A DNA stretch of 64,000 nucleotides, from NCBI RefSeq assembly GCF_042453785.1, contig NC_091661.1, forward strand, positions 30,743,501 through 30,807,500, read 5' to 3'. Source of the DNA: Malus domestica. Taxonomy: Eukaryota; Streptophyta; Magnoliopsida; Rosales; Rosaceae. Position 1 is the first letter of the stretch. Each line of letters starts with the position of its first letter. The translations under genes and the position numbers were made by a program. Below, in pieces: positions 46,812 to 57,904 of the stretch. The notes under the pieces are model-generated. The model was not told the DNA's origin. It did not search any database and saw only the letters and a program-made list of their open reading frames with translations.

Positions 46812-47975
46812 ATTGACAGCCATCCTCTATCTCTTCTCTCCCTCCACCGACTCCCTCAAATGCACGGAAGGAAGCATGCCCAAGGCCTCCAAATCCTTTC
46901 TCAATCTTTACAAATTTATACTTTGGATGCAGTACCTAATCCTTAACATTCTTTGATTAAAACCTTAATAGTATTCAAAGTTTGATCAATATCCATTAAC
47001 TTTGTACACCTCATTATATTACTATTAATATTTATAGTTTTATAGTTTTGACATTAATTGTTTGATATTTTATGAGATTTATAATCCTATAAATTTAAAA
47101 TCCCTCATTATAATACTATTAGAAACAGTTACAATAAAAAAATTCAAACATTTTAATTGACTAAATGGATAAAAACTATGTAGAAATAAGAAATAAGAAA
47201 TGGCAAAAGAATGTGTCCATAGTGTTAAAAAAAATGGTACATTTTACAAAAAAATTGGTACATTTCACATATAACAAAGTAGTACATTATAAATACATTA
47301 GAGTACATATAAAAGATTAAAAATTATGAGTACAAATGAATTTTTAAAAAAATATAGGTGCTAAAAGAAATTAATACATGGGTACAAAATAAAACTACAA
47401 AGAAAATACTACAAATTTTTAAAAAATGTTGCAAATTAAAAGTGGGTACAAACTAAAAATATAAATATATGATACAAGGTTTAGGCATAAAACATAAATA
47501 TACCATATGTAATTTTTCCATCACTGATTAAATATACAATGTCACGTGACAGTATACACATGGGTACAAACACAAATAAAACTTTAAAAAATATGGGCAC
47601 AAAAAGAAACTAATATATGGGTACAAATAGAAAATGAAAAGAAAATTGGTACAAATTAAAAATAAGTACAAACTAAAAAATATATATATATATGATAAAA
47701 AATTTAGCCATAAATATAAAATAAAATAAAGTGGTACACCATACATCTCTAAATAAAATAAATAGTGGATTATGTGTGTTAAAATGTTAATAACTTAAAA
47801 ATTAAAATTTTTCACTACTTACATAAAAACACGTAGTGTACCATCTGTATTCCCATCACACCTAAAAAATTTCCCCCACTGACAGCCATCCTCTATCTCT
47901 CTCTCCCTCCACCGACTCCCTCAAATGCACGGAAGGAAGCAAGCCCAAGGCCTCCAAATCCTTTCTCAATCTTAA
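46680..47975. repeat. Direct duplication of a 220 bp segment flanking a GTACC repeat
   Basis: About 46685-46905 and 47745-47975 are near-identical direct repeats. Each holds a MITE part and then GACAGCCATCCTCTATCTCT ... GCACGGAAGGAAGCA ... CCAAATCCTTTCTCAATCTT. Between them lies the AT-rich repeat (46915-47715). The layout looks like an insertion accompanied by a long segmental duplication, or unequal recombination. Confidence 0.75.
46915..47715 (-). repeat. AT-rich GTACC-motif dispersed repeat, copy B
   Basis: Reverse-strand relative of 15165-15985, sharing GATCAAACTTTGAATACTAT, GGTTTTAATCAAAGAATGTT and the Phe/Tyr/Leu-rich phantom frame. It has no coding function that I can support. Confidence 0.75.
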
Positions 47976-49075
47976 AAAAAAAGTGAGTGTTACTCTGTAG
48001 CTTTTTTTTTTTTTTTTCTTGTTTCAGATCCAGAAAGCTTCACGAATTTAGGATTTGGAAACAACCACACATCGATGTCATGGCATTAGAATTCTACGAA
48101 GCGGCGCCATCGCTGCAAAGCAGAGTAGCCCTCCGATGGCAATTTCTTTCTGCAAAACATGGAAAAGCTCACTCATCGACGATGATGGGTACTTGATTAT
48201 GTTTGATGCATGTCGCAAAGCTCCCCGACTCCCAAAGGCAGCAAAGACAAACCCAGGAATAAGAGGGATGGAGATGGGGGTGGGGAGGTCGAGGAATCTG
48301 GGACGAGGTGTGGCCGTGTGGGCTTGCAGGGGAGTGGGAGGTCCACGAATCTCTGATTTTAAATTGGGGTTTTAAATTTTGATGCAGGTTCAGTTTGGTT
48401 TCGAAAAATCCCGAAATACCGAAAATATTTGGGAATCCCGAACTTCGGGAATACATAAATTTTGGTTTGTGATCGGTCCTCAGATTTTCGTTCCGAAAAT
48501 AAATGGTTTGGGACTTGATATGCTTTTTCCGGTTTGGTATTGATATGCTTTTTCCGGTTCGGTATCCCATACCGAACCAAATATTACATGTTTATTAAGT
48601 TTAATCGTCTAAAATAGGAAAATGCATACTAAAATATATCTATAACGGTGTTTAATTGTTAGAAAACAAAAATTATTGTAAATTTTTCTTTTGTAATTTT
48701 CAAGTTGTTAAAAAAACATATAGACGAGTGAAAAATAGATAAATAGGTAAAAAAAAAAAGATAAACGGATTCAAAAAAGGGTAAACGGGTTAATAGTTAT
48801 GAATAAATTGGTAAACGGTTATGGTTAAATGGATACATGGTAATGGATATAGTAAACTGTTTATAAACGGTTATAGGTATGAATATAACCGTTTATGCAA
48901 TTACCCAATGGTAACCGGTTATGCGAGTATGAAAATAAACGGTTATGCGAGTATGAAAATAAACGGTTATGGGTAAATAATCGCGGTTATCCACCCATTA
49001 TAACAGTTGCCCATCCTTACGTGTTGCTTCCCAATCAAGTTACACATCTTCTAGCTAGGAATGCCCTTATATGGA
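47976..49075. other. Repeat nest with AACGGTTATG words
   Basis: 48371-48590 is rich in TTCGGTTCGGTA-like sequence. 48770-49010 is rich in AAACGGTTATGGGTAAA words, including two direct 24 bp copies of TGCGAGTATGAAAATAAACG (near 48920 and 48945). These look like decayed hAT-type repeats. Open frames at 47987-48375 have no recognisable product. Confidence 0.45.
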
Positions 49076-49282
49076 AAAGGATCCTCACTGGATCCTTTTC
49101 ATAGGGATCCCACAATCATGTTCGTTAATCGTACATTGTGTGGTCAAAATTATTTAAAATTTAAAACTTAAAATTCAAATATAAATAGTACCTAACGAAA
49201 ACTGACCGTACAATGTACGATGAACGGACACGATTACTGGATCCCTAGGAAAAAGATCTGGCGCGGATCCTTTTCCCACTTA
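49076..49282. mobile_element. MITE, GGATCCTC family (copy 4)
   Basis: Left part AAAAGGATCCTCACTGGATC, inner ACCGTACAATGTACGATGAA and right part GCGCGGATCCTTTT match the copies at 31-35 kb. CTTATAT lies near both ends and may be a remnant of the target duplication. Confidence 0.75.
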
Positions 49283-49667
49283 TATATCTTAGTGTTGCAT
49301 GTAAATAAACATTTCATTTTAGTGCCTCATATATTAGAGTGATTTTTAGTATGCCAGAAAACAATTAGATTTGGTGTAATTTAATACAAATGGTTAAATA
49401 TTAAAAACATTCCAACTGTTTGTATTATAATACTTAATATATTAGATTGTTTCTCACACATTAAAAAACCTTCATATTTGCCTGTTGATCTATCTTTTCC
49501 AGATTTTAATTGAAATAGCCTTCAAAGTGGAAAACCTGTACCATTATTAATAACTTTAACGATTTGAGCATGTAAACAGATGATATATTCAAAGAAATTG
49601 TTAAAACTTTTGCATTATTCAAATATTTCTTTTGATTATATAACATGATTTATTTGTGAATTTATTA

Positions 49668-49824
49668 TAGAAAACTTTAACGAAAAACTTTCGGTACTGT
49701 TCACTTTAATGAAAAATCATATTTTTATAATAAAAAGTTAATCCTAGTATTATTCACTTTACTCTTTATTTGATCATCATTGTTAAAACTCAAAGTTTTC
49801 AAACATTTTTCTTTAGTTATCAAA
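49668..49824. mobile_element. MITE, CTTTAATGAAAA family (copy 2)
   Basis: Contains AAAACTTTAACGAAAAACTT, GGTACTGTTCACTTTAATG and CACTTTACTCTTTATTT in the same order as 19438-19592. Confidence 0.65.
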
Positions 49825-49915
49825 TTTTCCATGATTCACAGGAGAACTTCGTGTCGATTCAAGCTCAGTCCCAAGCTGCCACGTGTTGTCAACCCACCAT
49901 TAAAATCCCAAACAC

Positions 49916-50083
49916 GGAAAATTTTTAGTTGTAACAGGAATACAGATGATACATCATATGTTCTATGCAAGTGGGGGAAAATTTTAATTTTTAAGTTATT
50001 AACCTTTTAACACCCATAACCCACCATTTATATAGGAATACGTGTTGTACCACTTCGTGTGACGGAACCTGAAAAATCTCTCC
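49916..50083. mobile_element. MITE, GAGAGATTTTT family, in promoter of membrane-protein gene
   Basis: Runs from GGAAAATTTTTAGTTGTAAC to GAACCTGAAAAATCTCTCC, the reverse orientation of 46639-46811. It ends about 210 bp upstream of the ATG at 50294, so it probably lies in the proximal promoter. Confidence 0.75.
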
Positions 50084-50293
50084 CCAAACACAAGCGTCCT
50101 CCATGCACGAAGCCACGTACCAGTTCTGTTCTCTCATCACTTGCAGAGTCTGTCTTGTTCTTGCCCCATTCACTCACTCTCAGCCCAGGAAACCACAAAG
50201 AAGAACAAAGCTGAAAAGCCCTTTTCATAATTTTATTAGTTCACAATAAACATACGAAAATCATTAATTTTCTCAGATATATATTGTTACACA

Positions 50294-51937
50294 ATGGTGA
50301 AGCTGGCGTCGGCAAGGGAGTTCCGAATGTACGGCCCGCAGCTGAGCCGGAACCGTGCCGAGTACATGAACGCGGGGCTCTACGTGTTTGCCACCGCGGT
50401 GCTGCTCCTCGGGTTCGTGGCCCAGCTGTCGAACGAGCCCAAGTCGGGCCGACTCCTCATGCTTATAGCCTTCTCGTTAATTTTGGTGGTGAATTTGCAT
50501 GATCTTGTGGCTCACCTGGCCATGTTCGATTACCGGATGCCGTTGATGGAGTTCGACTTGCAGCTCGCCCTCGTCGAGTTTGCTGTCCCGGTGGTTCATG
50601 CAGTAGGCACGGTTCTATCGTTCTTGGGGATTCTTTTCCTTCTTATTCAGGTATTTGATCACAAATATCACATATTTTGATTGAATAATTTGGAACTATC
50701 TACCTTAATTGTGTTTCGTACAAGTATTTGACTTCACTCTAGTAATTAGGATCTAATTAAGTATACATCATTAAGATTGTTAATTCATGAATAGTGGAGT
50801 AATAGCTTAATCTTTAAGCAACTCACAAACTATAAATATTGAATTTGTACCATTCATTTCGAAATCACGGAGCATATTCTTTCTTTATTTCTCACTCTAA
50901 AAATACTCTCATTCTCGATTTCTCCCTAGCTTTTTAGTTAAGAAAACCAACTAATATTGATCATACCCCTTTTCCGCGTACAAACTCGTACTTAATATAA
51001 ACACCTACAAATGACCCATCAGATGGTGAAAAGTGAGCATTGAGATGGTGCAATAGACCCGTGGAGTGGTACTAGTACACCACTCAATGGGCCAAAATCA
51101 TGACGATTTAACGATTGTGGGTTTTTCCAAGTATTCGTATTCAGTACGTGTTCATACTGTAATTGTTGACAGACCGTTGATTATGTTGGACATATCTTTG
51201 CAATGTGTTCATTTGTTTGTGACTTGTGAGTGCTACGTATTGTCACGATTGGCAGTTGGAGAAAGGATATGGGTACTCTAAGCTTGAGAGGCATGCAAAG
51301 AACATGCTAATTGCTGGTCCTGTTCTGTGGCTGCTCGGATCGATCCACAACTCGTGCCAAATCTACGAGAGGGCAGACGGGCATTTCCAAATACTTCAAC
51401 AAAGTGTGCATATCCCATTTCTGATTGGGAGTGTGTTGTTCACAGTAGCTGCAATTCTCAACAGCCGTGAGCAACATGGACTGTCCCTTCATGGCCTACA
51501 GATACTGGTAATTAGTCCTTAGTCCTTCCTCCTCAACTTAATTAAGTTCCTTTAAGTCTGATTATTATAATCTTTTACACAAATAATTTATCGGTAAATG
51601 TGTGCAGGGTAGAACTTGGGTGTGGCTGGGGACGGGAGGAAGCCTGTTGTTCCTGATTGGAGGACTAGCAAATGTGGTGAAGGTGTTCAAGATGCAACAA
51701 ATGGGTGATGGACTGAGGCTTGAGAAACTGCGGGGAGGGGCGCAGGAGAGGCTCGTTCGCGGAAGGGAAGGCCATGTTCCGCTTATCGTCGAAGATCATC
51801 GGAGGAGATGGTCACAAAGACCATCAGCTCGTTACGATAACAATCATCATACGCATCATGTGGAACCAAATCCAAATGTAGCTGCAGAACCAGCTCCAAC
51901 TCCTTGCAAAGATGTTCTTGTTGGTCAGACAAGTTGA
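50294..51937 (+). CDS. Six-helix membrane protein of unknown function
   Basis: Three exons (50294-50650, 51256-51507, 51608-51937) join in frame to 312 residues. I do not recognise a named family. Six hydrophobic stretches are visible: YVFATAVLLLGFVAQL, LLMLIAFSLILVVNLHDLVA, ALVEFAVPVVHAVGTVLSFL through LLIQ, MLIAGPVLWLLGSIHNSC, VHIPFLIGSVLFTVAAIL and WVWLGTGGSLLFLIGGLANV. The N terminus (MVKLASAREFRMYGPQLSRN) is basic, with no cleavable signal. The tail after residue about 225 is soluble, His/Arg/Pro-rich, and probably cytosolic. Asn, His, Glu and Asp residues inside the predicted helices suggest a functional core, but I propose no substrate. All exon junctions are canonical, so the gene looks intact. 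Confidence 0.88.
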
Positions 51938-53034
51938 ATAGTATATACTTAAAGGGCCATGCAGTGTAGTTTGTAAGCACTCGGTGCCAGTGAGTGATAT
52001 TTTATTATTTTTCGCGTTAAGGAAGAACAAAAGGGATTTGAAAAGCTTGAGTTGCATACAAACAGTTTCCGGAAGCCACAGCTGCGAGTAAAACGCTCAA
52101 CGGTCACAACAATTGGAGAAAGGAATATGACTAACTTTTGCACGATAAAGTATTACGCCAAATAACATCACAGTTCGAAATGGTTCGGTTTAGGTCTTAA
52201 ACTAGTAGTATGATTGAGGATTTTCTTATTCTGTGATATTTAATCTTTAGATTCTTAGTTAAATATGCAATAATCAAGATTCAACAGTTAAAGTTCTCGA
52301 TGTACTAATATTCCAAAGCACCATAAAATTTTCGGTACTTGTTTAGGACATGTTTACTTACCATGAGAAGAAACCGGGATATGAAGGATTAGGCGGTGAA
52401 CAATCTAGCATCACAGTTCGAAATGGTTCAATTTAGGTCTTATGAAGGATTAGGCGGTGAACAATCTAGCATCACAGTTCGAAATGGTTCAATTTAGGTC
52501 TTAAACTAGTAGTATGATTCAAGATTTTCTAGTATACTCCGGGGTGTTCTATATTATGTGATCTTTAATCGTTAGTAAACACATGAATGAGAATAATATG
52601 AATTCATTTCTACTTCATTCTTTGTAAGTAAATTACAAGCCCTTAGTTTCCGATTTAGTTCAGTTATTTCTTCTCATAACTCATAATCAATTAACCAAAT
52701 GCAAAATATTATCATATGACATAGTAGAACTTCTGACTTGTTTGATAGTTCTTAGATTGAATCAAAAGCGTTTCTCCCACGTTAAATGGTAAAAGTTAAA
52801 AGCATTTAAGGTAACCAAACACCTGAAAAATGCACTTATGCCTTTTATATTATCAAATCATAAGTAGAAAAAGACAAATAGAAGAGGTAGCTAGCATTTC
52901 TCTTTCGGAATAAAAATCCGATTTTATGCAAAACGTTACCAAATGGGTTCCAAAATAATATTTCGTTTTAAGTTAAATGGGCTCGAAGCCCACATTTCAA
53001 GTTTTGTAAATCCTTCTCTTTCTTCCTCCCGAAA
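51938..53034. other. Spacer with a 62 bp tandem duplication
   Basis: TATGAAGGATTAGGCGGTGA starts two adjacent copies of a unit of about 62 bp (about 52380 and 52442). A third, partial copy with CATCACAGTTCGAAATGGTT lies near 52166. No gene is seen; the 3' UTR of the upstream gene and the PTB promoter must lie here. Confidence 0.6.
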
Positions 53035-53039
53035 ACATT

Positions 53040-56000
53040 TTGCTGTACTAAGCAGGCAAGGTGGAGTACTGCGCAACACGGGTACTCAGTCGCAAGAACC
53101 CTAATTTGCTGACAACCCATCGAGGTTCTAGTTCCTTTCGATTCTTCAGGTACCCAATTTTCCTCCTTTTTAATCCTTTCGATTTTTTCCCCCAATTTTG
53201 ATTTTCAATTCGCAATTTTCATGGTTCTTTTTGTTTAGTTCGTCTCAAATTTTGCTTTTGCCTTTTCGATTTTTCACTCTCGACATGCATGTAGTTACCA
53301 TTGCTAGCTTGGCTGGGATATTGCACTTGTTATTTGCATTTTTTCACGTTTGCTGGGTTCGGCTATATTGTGAATTATTATAATTTATAAACAAGGTTGA
53401 ATTTGGAGGACATTGATGTTTTTTCCCGTCATGAAAATATCCTTACTTTGATTTGCATATGCATTTACAATCGTTCACAATCAAATATACAAATAGTTAC
53501 ATGCATTCCATATATATGTGTGTGTGTATGTAGGGCATACGTACGGATAGCTACGTAGCCCTTTAAAACATTCCAAATAACTGCCTGATGTTTTGAAAAT
53601 TGGACATCTGTTAGGTCACCCGTGATGTAAGGGATCATGTGGACAACTATTGAAGAGCGTTTTCACTCCCACATCATTTATGGAGCTCTAAATCTCTAGA
53701 TCGGCTCCTTTACCCTAACTTGACTAAAAGGAGTTGATTTGGGGAATGGAGAGCTCCACAGATGACACGAGGGTGAAAACCCGATCCAACATTTGTCCAC
53801 GTCATCACTTAATGCTTGTGATGAATCACTTAATGTTGGTGAGCTAATGGATGTCCAGTTTTCAAAGCTTTAGGTTGTTATTTGGAATGTTTTAAATGGT
53901 TGAGATCAATCACCTGTAACGGTTGGGCAGTTATGTGTATATATTACGGGCATGAAGTGTAATTTTTCATTGTGCGTGGTTAAGATGAAGAGTAATGAGT
54001 TCATTTTCTTGTGATGGAGAATCTAATTGTGAAATGCGTCTGGGTGTGGTGATCAGAGGGACTGAGTATTTATCTGGTGTTGTTTTGTAGGTATTGGGTT
54101 GGTATACAGAATGGCTTCTGTGTCCAGTCAGCCACAGTTCCGGTACACTCAGCCACCATCTAAGGTGCTTCATTTGAGGAATTTGCCATGGGAGTGTACA
54201 GAGGAGGAATTGATAGAACTGGGAAAACCATTTGGTAAAGTTGTCAACACAAAGTGCAATGTAGGAGCAAACCGTAATCAGGCATTTATTGAATTTGTGA
54301 GTGTAATTTCAGTTTTTAGCTTTGGTTCATTCTGCTTTTAATATATGTTTTACTGATTATATTTTTCCTTTAATATTTCATGAATGTTTTTAGGCAGATT
54401 TAAATCAAGCTATTGCAATGATATCATATTATGCGTCATCTTCAGAACCCGCTCAAGTAAGAGGGAAAACTGTTTACCTACAGTATTCCAACAGGCAAGA
54501 AATAGTGAACAACAAAACTGCCGCGGATGTTGCAGGAAATGTACTGTTAGTAACAATTGAAGGTGCAGATGCACGCCTTGTCAGCATAGATATTTTACAC
54601 CTGGTAAGCAATTTTGCCTGCTTCCATGTTATAGTTAAAGAGGTAAACATTTCAGTACAAATATGTTAGCATTAAGGTATTGTGTTTGGGTTGTAAATCC
54701 TCTTGTTCTAGGGTGCTTTTGTTTGACATGAATGTGAATGGATCAGCAGGCCTATTTCAAGAGAAAATCTTCAATGGCAGCTTAGTGCATCGGGAGAAAG
54801 AGCACATGTGTGTTTGTCTCCTTTCTTCTTCTCTTAACACTACCTCTTTCTTCCCTACTCTTCCTCCTCATGATCCTAATCCTACCACTCTAATAGTGTG
54901 GACTGCTTTCATTTCTTCTCTTTTGCACCCTGCATATCCCCTTTTTTTAATTTATACATGCTTGTTTTATAGAATTTTTGTCTGTTGCTTTGTTTCGTCA
55001 GCGTGATTGTCTCACACTTTTACGTTATAGTATCTCTCAAGTGTTTAATTGCACCCCCCTTGTAAATTTAGGAGAATGTTATACAGAAACTGGCTATATG
55101 CTCTAATGAAATTTGTTAAAAGATTAATGACATCACTCTTATTTCCTTTAACTAAACTGGAAATTCATGGCCCCATAGTTCTGTACACCATTCCAAAGTA
55201 GTAAGGTTCTATTATTTTTTGTAGATAAGATAATGATTTTTAAATATATTAGTTGAAAATTAAGACACTCCCTAAAAATAAACTCAATGTCACTTTTGTT
55301 TTTTAATAGGCTATAAAGAAAAGAGTAACAATTGTAAGCTTTTTAAAGTTGGGAAAAAAAATTGTGTGTTTTTATTATTTGATAATAATTTGTAGAGGGC
55401 TTATCTCTGAAAGTTTGTTTTCAAGTTTCTGAAGTGTATTTCCCTATGTATATTTTTCTGAATATTATTCTAGTGATGCAGGTATTTTCAGCTTTTCCCT
55501 ATGTATATTTTTCTGAATATTATTCTAGTGATGCAGGTATTTTCAGCTTTTGGGTTTGTGCACAAGATAACTACTTTTGAGAAGACTGCGGGATTCCAGG
55601 TCTTTATGAGTTAATTTTCTTCTAAATTTATAACCGGCTTCCAATTCCCTCTCTAAATAATCTCATTTTGTATTCTTCTTTTCAGGCACTGGTGCAATTT
55701 TCAGATGCAGAAACTGCCACTTCTGCCAAAACTGCACTGGATTCAAGAATCATCCCTAGGTGACAGTTGTGTTAATTGTTTTACGTGGTATCAATTATCA
55801 GATTTAAAAAGTGTTCACACATATAGGATCTCGTCACCTGTTGGATATTAGACAGCCTGTAGGGGACGAAAGCTCTCTCGGAAAACAGATTTTTAAACTT
55901 TGGGCGTGTTCAAGTGCTATAATCTCCATTGGGTGGTGGTTGTAAATATTGCTGATGGCGGCTCATTTTCTGCTTGTATTCTTTCTAATACGTGTTGTCT

Positions 56001-57904
56001 TCTGACTTGTTTTTCTTTGGTACAGGTATCTGCTGCCCGAGCATGTGGGACCATGTACTCTCAGGATAACATATTCTGGGCACACTGATTTGAGTGTGAA
56101 ATTTCAAAGTCACCGAAGCAGGTATTCACATGTTTGTTTTTGTTATTCCAGTTCCTTGGAAATAATACCTAATTTTATGTTGCACCCTCCTACATTGTTT
56201 CTGTATTTATGATGTTTCCTGTTCTTGTAATTATTTATAAAACAAACAAATAAATAAATAAATATTTTCTATTATTGGACCGTCTTTATCTCTATGTAGG
56301 TGACCACTGTTCTCACTTTACCCATTTTGCTGATTCAGGGACTACACTAATCCTACCCTTCCAGTTGCTCCATCAGCCATAGATGGAAGTGGTCAGGTAA
56401 TGCAGTGATGGGGGAAAAAATCTGTTATTAGATTATATCATGAGGGTGAGGCAGGCAGACCTTTCTGTACCAAGGCCCTTATTCATTTCGATCTTGGCAT
56501 GCATGTCACATAAAAAGTTCTGTATTTTTATGAGGTGTTTTTGGTACGTATCAATAGATTGGGGAAAACAGGAATTAAATTCGTCTGCTGGTGCTCTTTC
56601 TAGGAAATACTTGAGACTAGTTCAAAATTGTGATATAAACTTGTATCTTCGAGCATGTTATATCGTACCTCTATTAATAGGGTTCATTGTTTCATCATTA
56701 CAGCTAATTGTGGGATTGGATGGGAAAAAGCTAGAACCGGAGAGTAATGTGCTTCTTGCATCCATCGAAAACATGCAGTATGCTGTCACCTTGGACGTTT
56801 TACACATGGTATATCTGATTTATTTATAAATATGATCGTGTTCTTTTCAGCCATGTGGATTCAGTTGGAAACTGATCTTTTCCTTTTCCTGCCACTAGGT
56901 CTTTTCTGCTTTTGGGCCTATTCAAAAGATCGCCATGTTTGATAAGAATGGAGGGGTTCAGGCCTTGATTCAGTATCCAGGTACCTTTCTACTAGCTCTC
57001 TTTCATGGTTTTCAAAATTGGAAAGTAAGGGTTTGATCTGACCTGATTAATCGGGAACCAGCCAGCTGACATGTGTATGGTTGAGCCTAAGTTTTTCGGA
57101 TTCTGAACCTAGGCCATACTGATTTTGAGCCTAAGCCATACTGATTTTGAGCCTACGCCCTATGGATTTTGAACCTAAGGCATACTGACTTTAAACCACC
57201 TTAGCCTTGCTGAGTGAATGTTAGGTTGTTTATTACCCATGTACAAGGTGCTGCATTTTACAATTCCTGTAGAAGTAAACTGCTGATTATACATGGGGCT
57301 AATTATGTTATGGCATGCAGATGTTCAGACAGCTGTTGTTGCCAAGGAGGCCTTGGAAGGGCACTCCATATATGATGGAGGGTTCTGCAAGCTCCACATC
57401 TCATATTCACGCCATACCGATCTCAGCATAAAGGCAAGTTAAATATATTCTCCGAAGGTCTCCTGGAATGGTCATTTGCACTTCTTGTTGGTGTTCCTTT
57501 TTATTTTTCAACTTTCCCATGATTTCGGGAGACGAGCTGTGCCTAATGTTCTGCGCCTACCATGCTGATTACAGGTGAACAATGATCGGAGCAGAGACTA
57601 TACGATCCCTACCATTCCAATTGTGGCCGCACAACCGTCAATTCTGGGACAACAGCCAGTTCATCAGAGTCCTGCAGTGCCTCCATACAGCAGGGCTCAG
57701 TATGCTGATCAGGCTGTGATGCCTCAGCCTTCTGCAGGGTGGGGACCAACTGTTCCGGCAGTTCCTCAGTCCTTGCCGTTTCAGATGCATAATCAACCGT
57801 ACATGCCACCCGGAACTATGCCTATATCTTCTCCTCAAATGGGCCCTGGGATGATGCAGAGTGGTCCGCCGCCTCCGCCCTATCACCATGGTCATGTGCA
57901 ATGA
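53040..57904 (+). CDS. PTB: Polypyrimidine tract-binding protein (PTB1/2-like)
   Basis: A non-coding first exon ends at 53149. Coding exons are 54111-54296, 54394-54603, 55537-55599, 55686-55759, 56026-56121, 56339-56396, 56704-56808, 56899-56980, 57321-57433 and 57575-57904, giving 438 residues. RRM1 begins [23 protein letters not shown]2 includes [10 protein letters not shown], then [15 protein letters not shown] and [16 protein letters not shown]3 has [20 protein letters not shown], then [15 protein letters not shown] and ALIQYPDVQTA. The C terminus is a Pro/Gln/Gly-rich tail ending HHGHVQ. Plant PTB1/2 proteins bind CU-rich RNA and control alternative splicing, including their own. The last intron uses a GC donor. 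The ATG at 54111 is chosen because it opens the conserved N terminus; the coding region proper is 54111-57904. Confidence 0.93.
53562..53896. mobile_element. Fold-back element in the PTB 5' UTR intron
   Basis: Arms of about 140 bp face each other: TTTAAAACATTCCAAATAAC, then TTTTGAAAATTGGACATC and GGAGCTCTAAATCTC on the left; GGGGAATGGAGAGCTCC, then GATGTCCAGTTTTCAAAGC and GGAATGTTTTAAA on the right. It lies between the non-coding first exon and the start codon. Confidence 0.75.
54815..54935 (+). promoter_or_regulatory. Pyrimidine-rich tract in PTB intron 2
   Basis: A stretch dominated by CTTTCTTCTTCTCTT-, CTCTTTCTTCCC- and CTCTTCCTCCTC-type words sits mid-way in the 933 bp intron between the second and third coding exons. 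These are the words PTB proteins bind, so it is a candidate autoregulatory splicing element. Function is inferred. Confidence 0.4.
55426..55545 (+). repeat. 55 bp tandem duplication spanning a PTB splice acceptor
   Basis: The segment TTTCCCTATGTATATTTTTC ... GATGCAGGTATTTTCAGCTTT occurs twice. It gives two identical acceptors, with exon starts at 55482 and 55537. Only the second gives the conserved reading [10 protein letters not shown]; the first would shift the frame. Confidence 0.9.
57082..57195 (+). repeat. Minisatellite in PTB intron
   Basis: About four to five degenerate copies of a 25 bp unit with CCATACTGATTTTGAGCCTA lie in the intron between coding exons 8 and 9. Confidence 0.8.

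Noticed and set aside
54099-54110. Upstream non-ATG extension of the PTB frame
   Set aside because: It needs a TTG start and lies at or across the probable splice acceptor. The ATG at 54111 gives the conserved N terminus.
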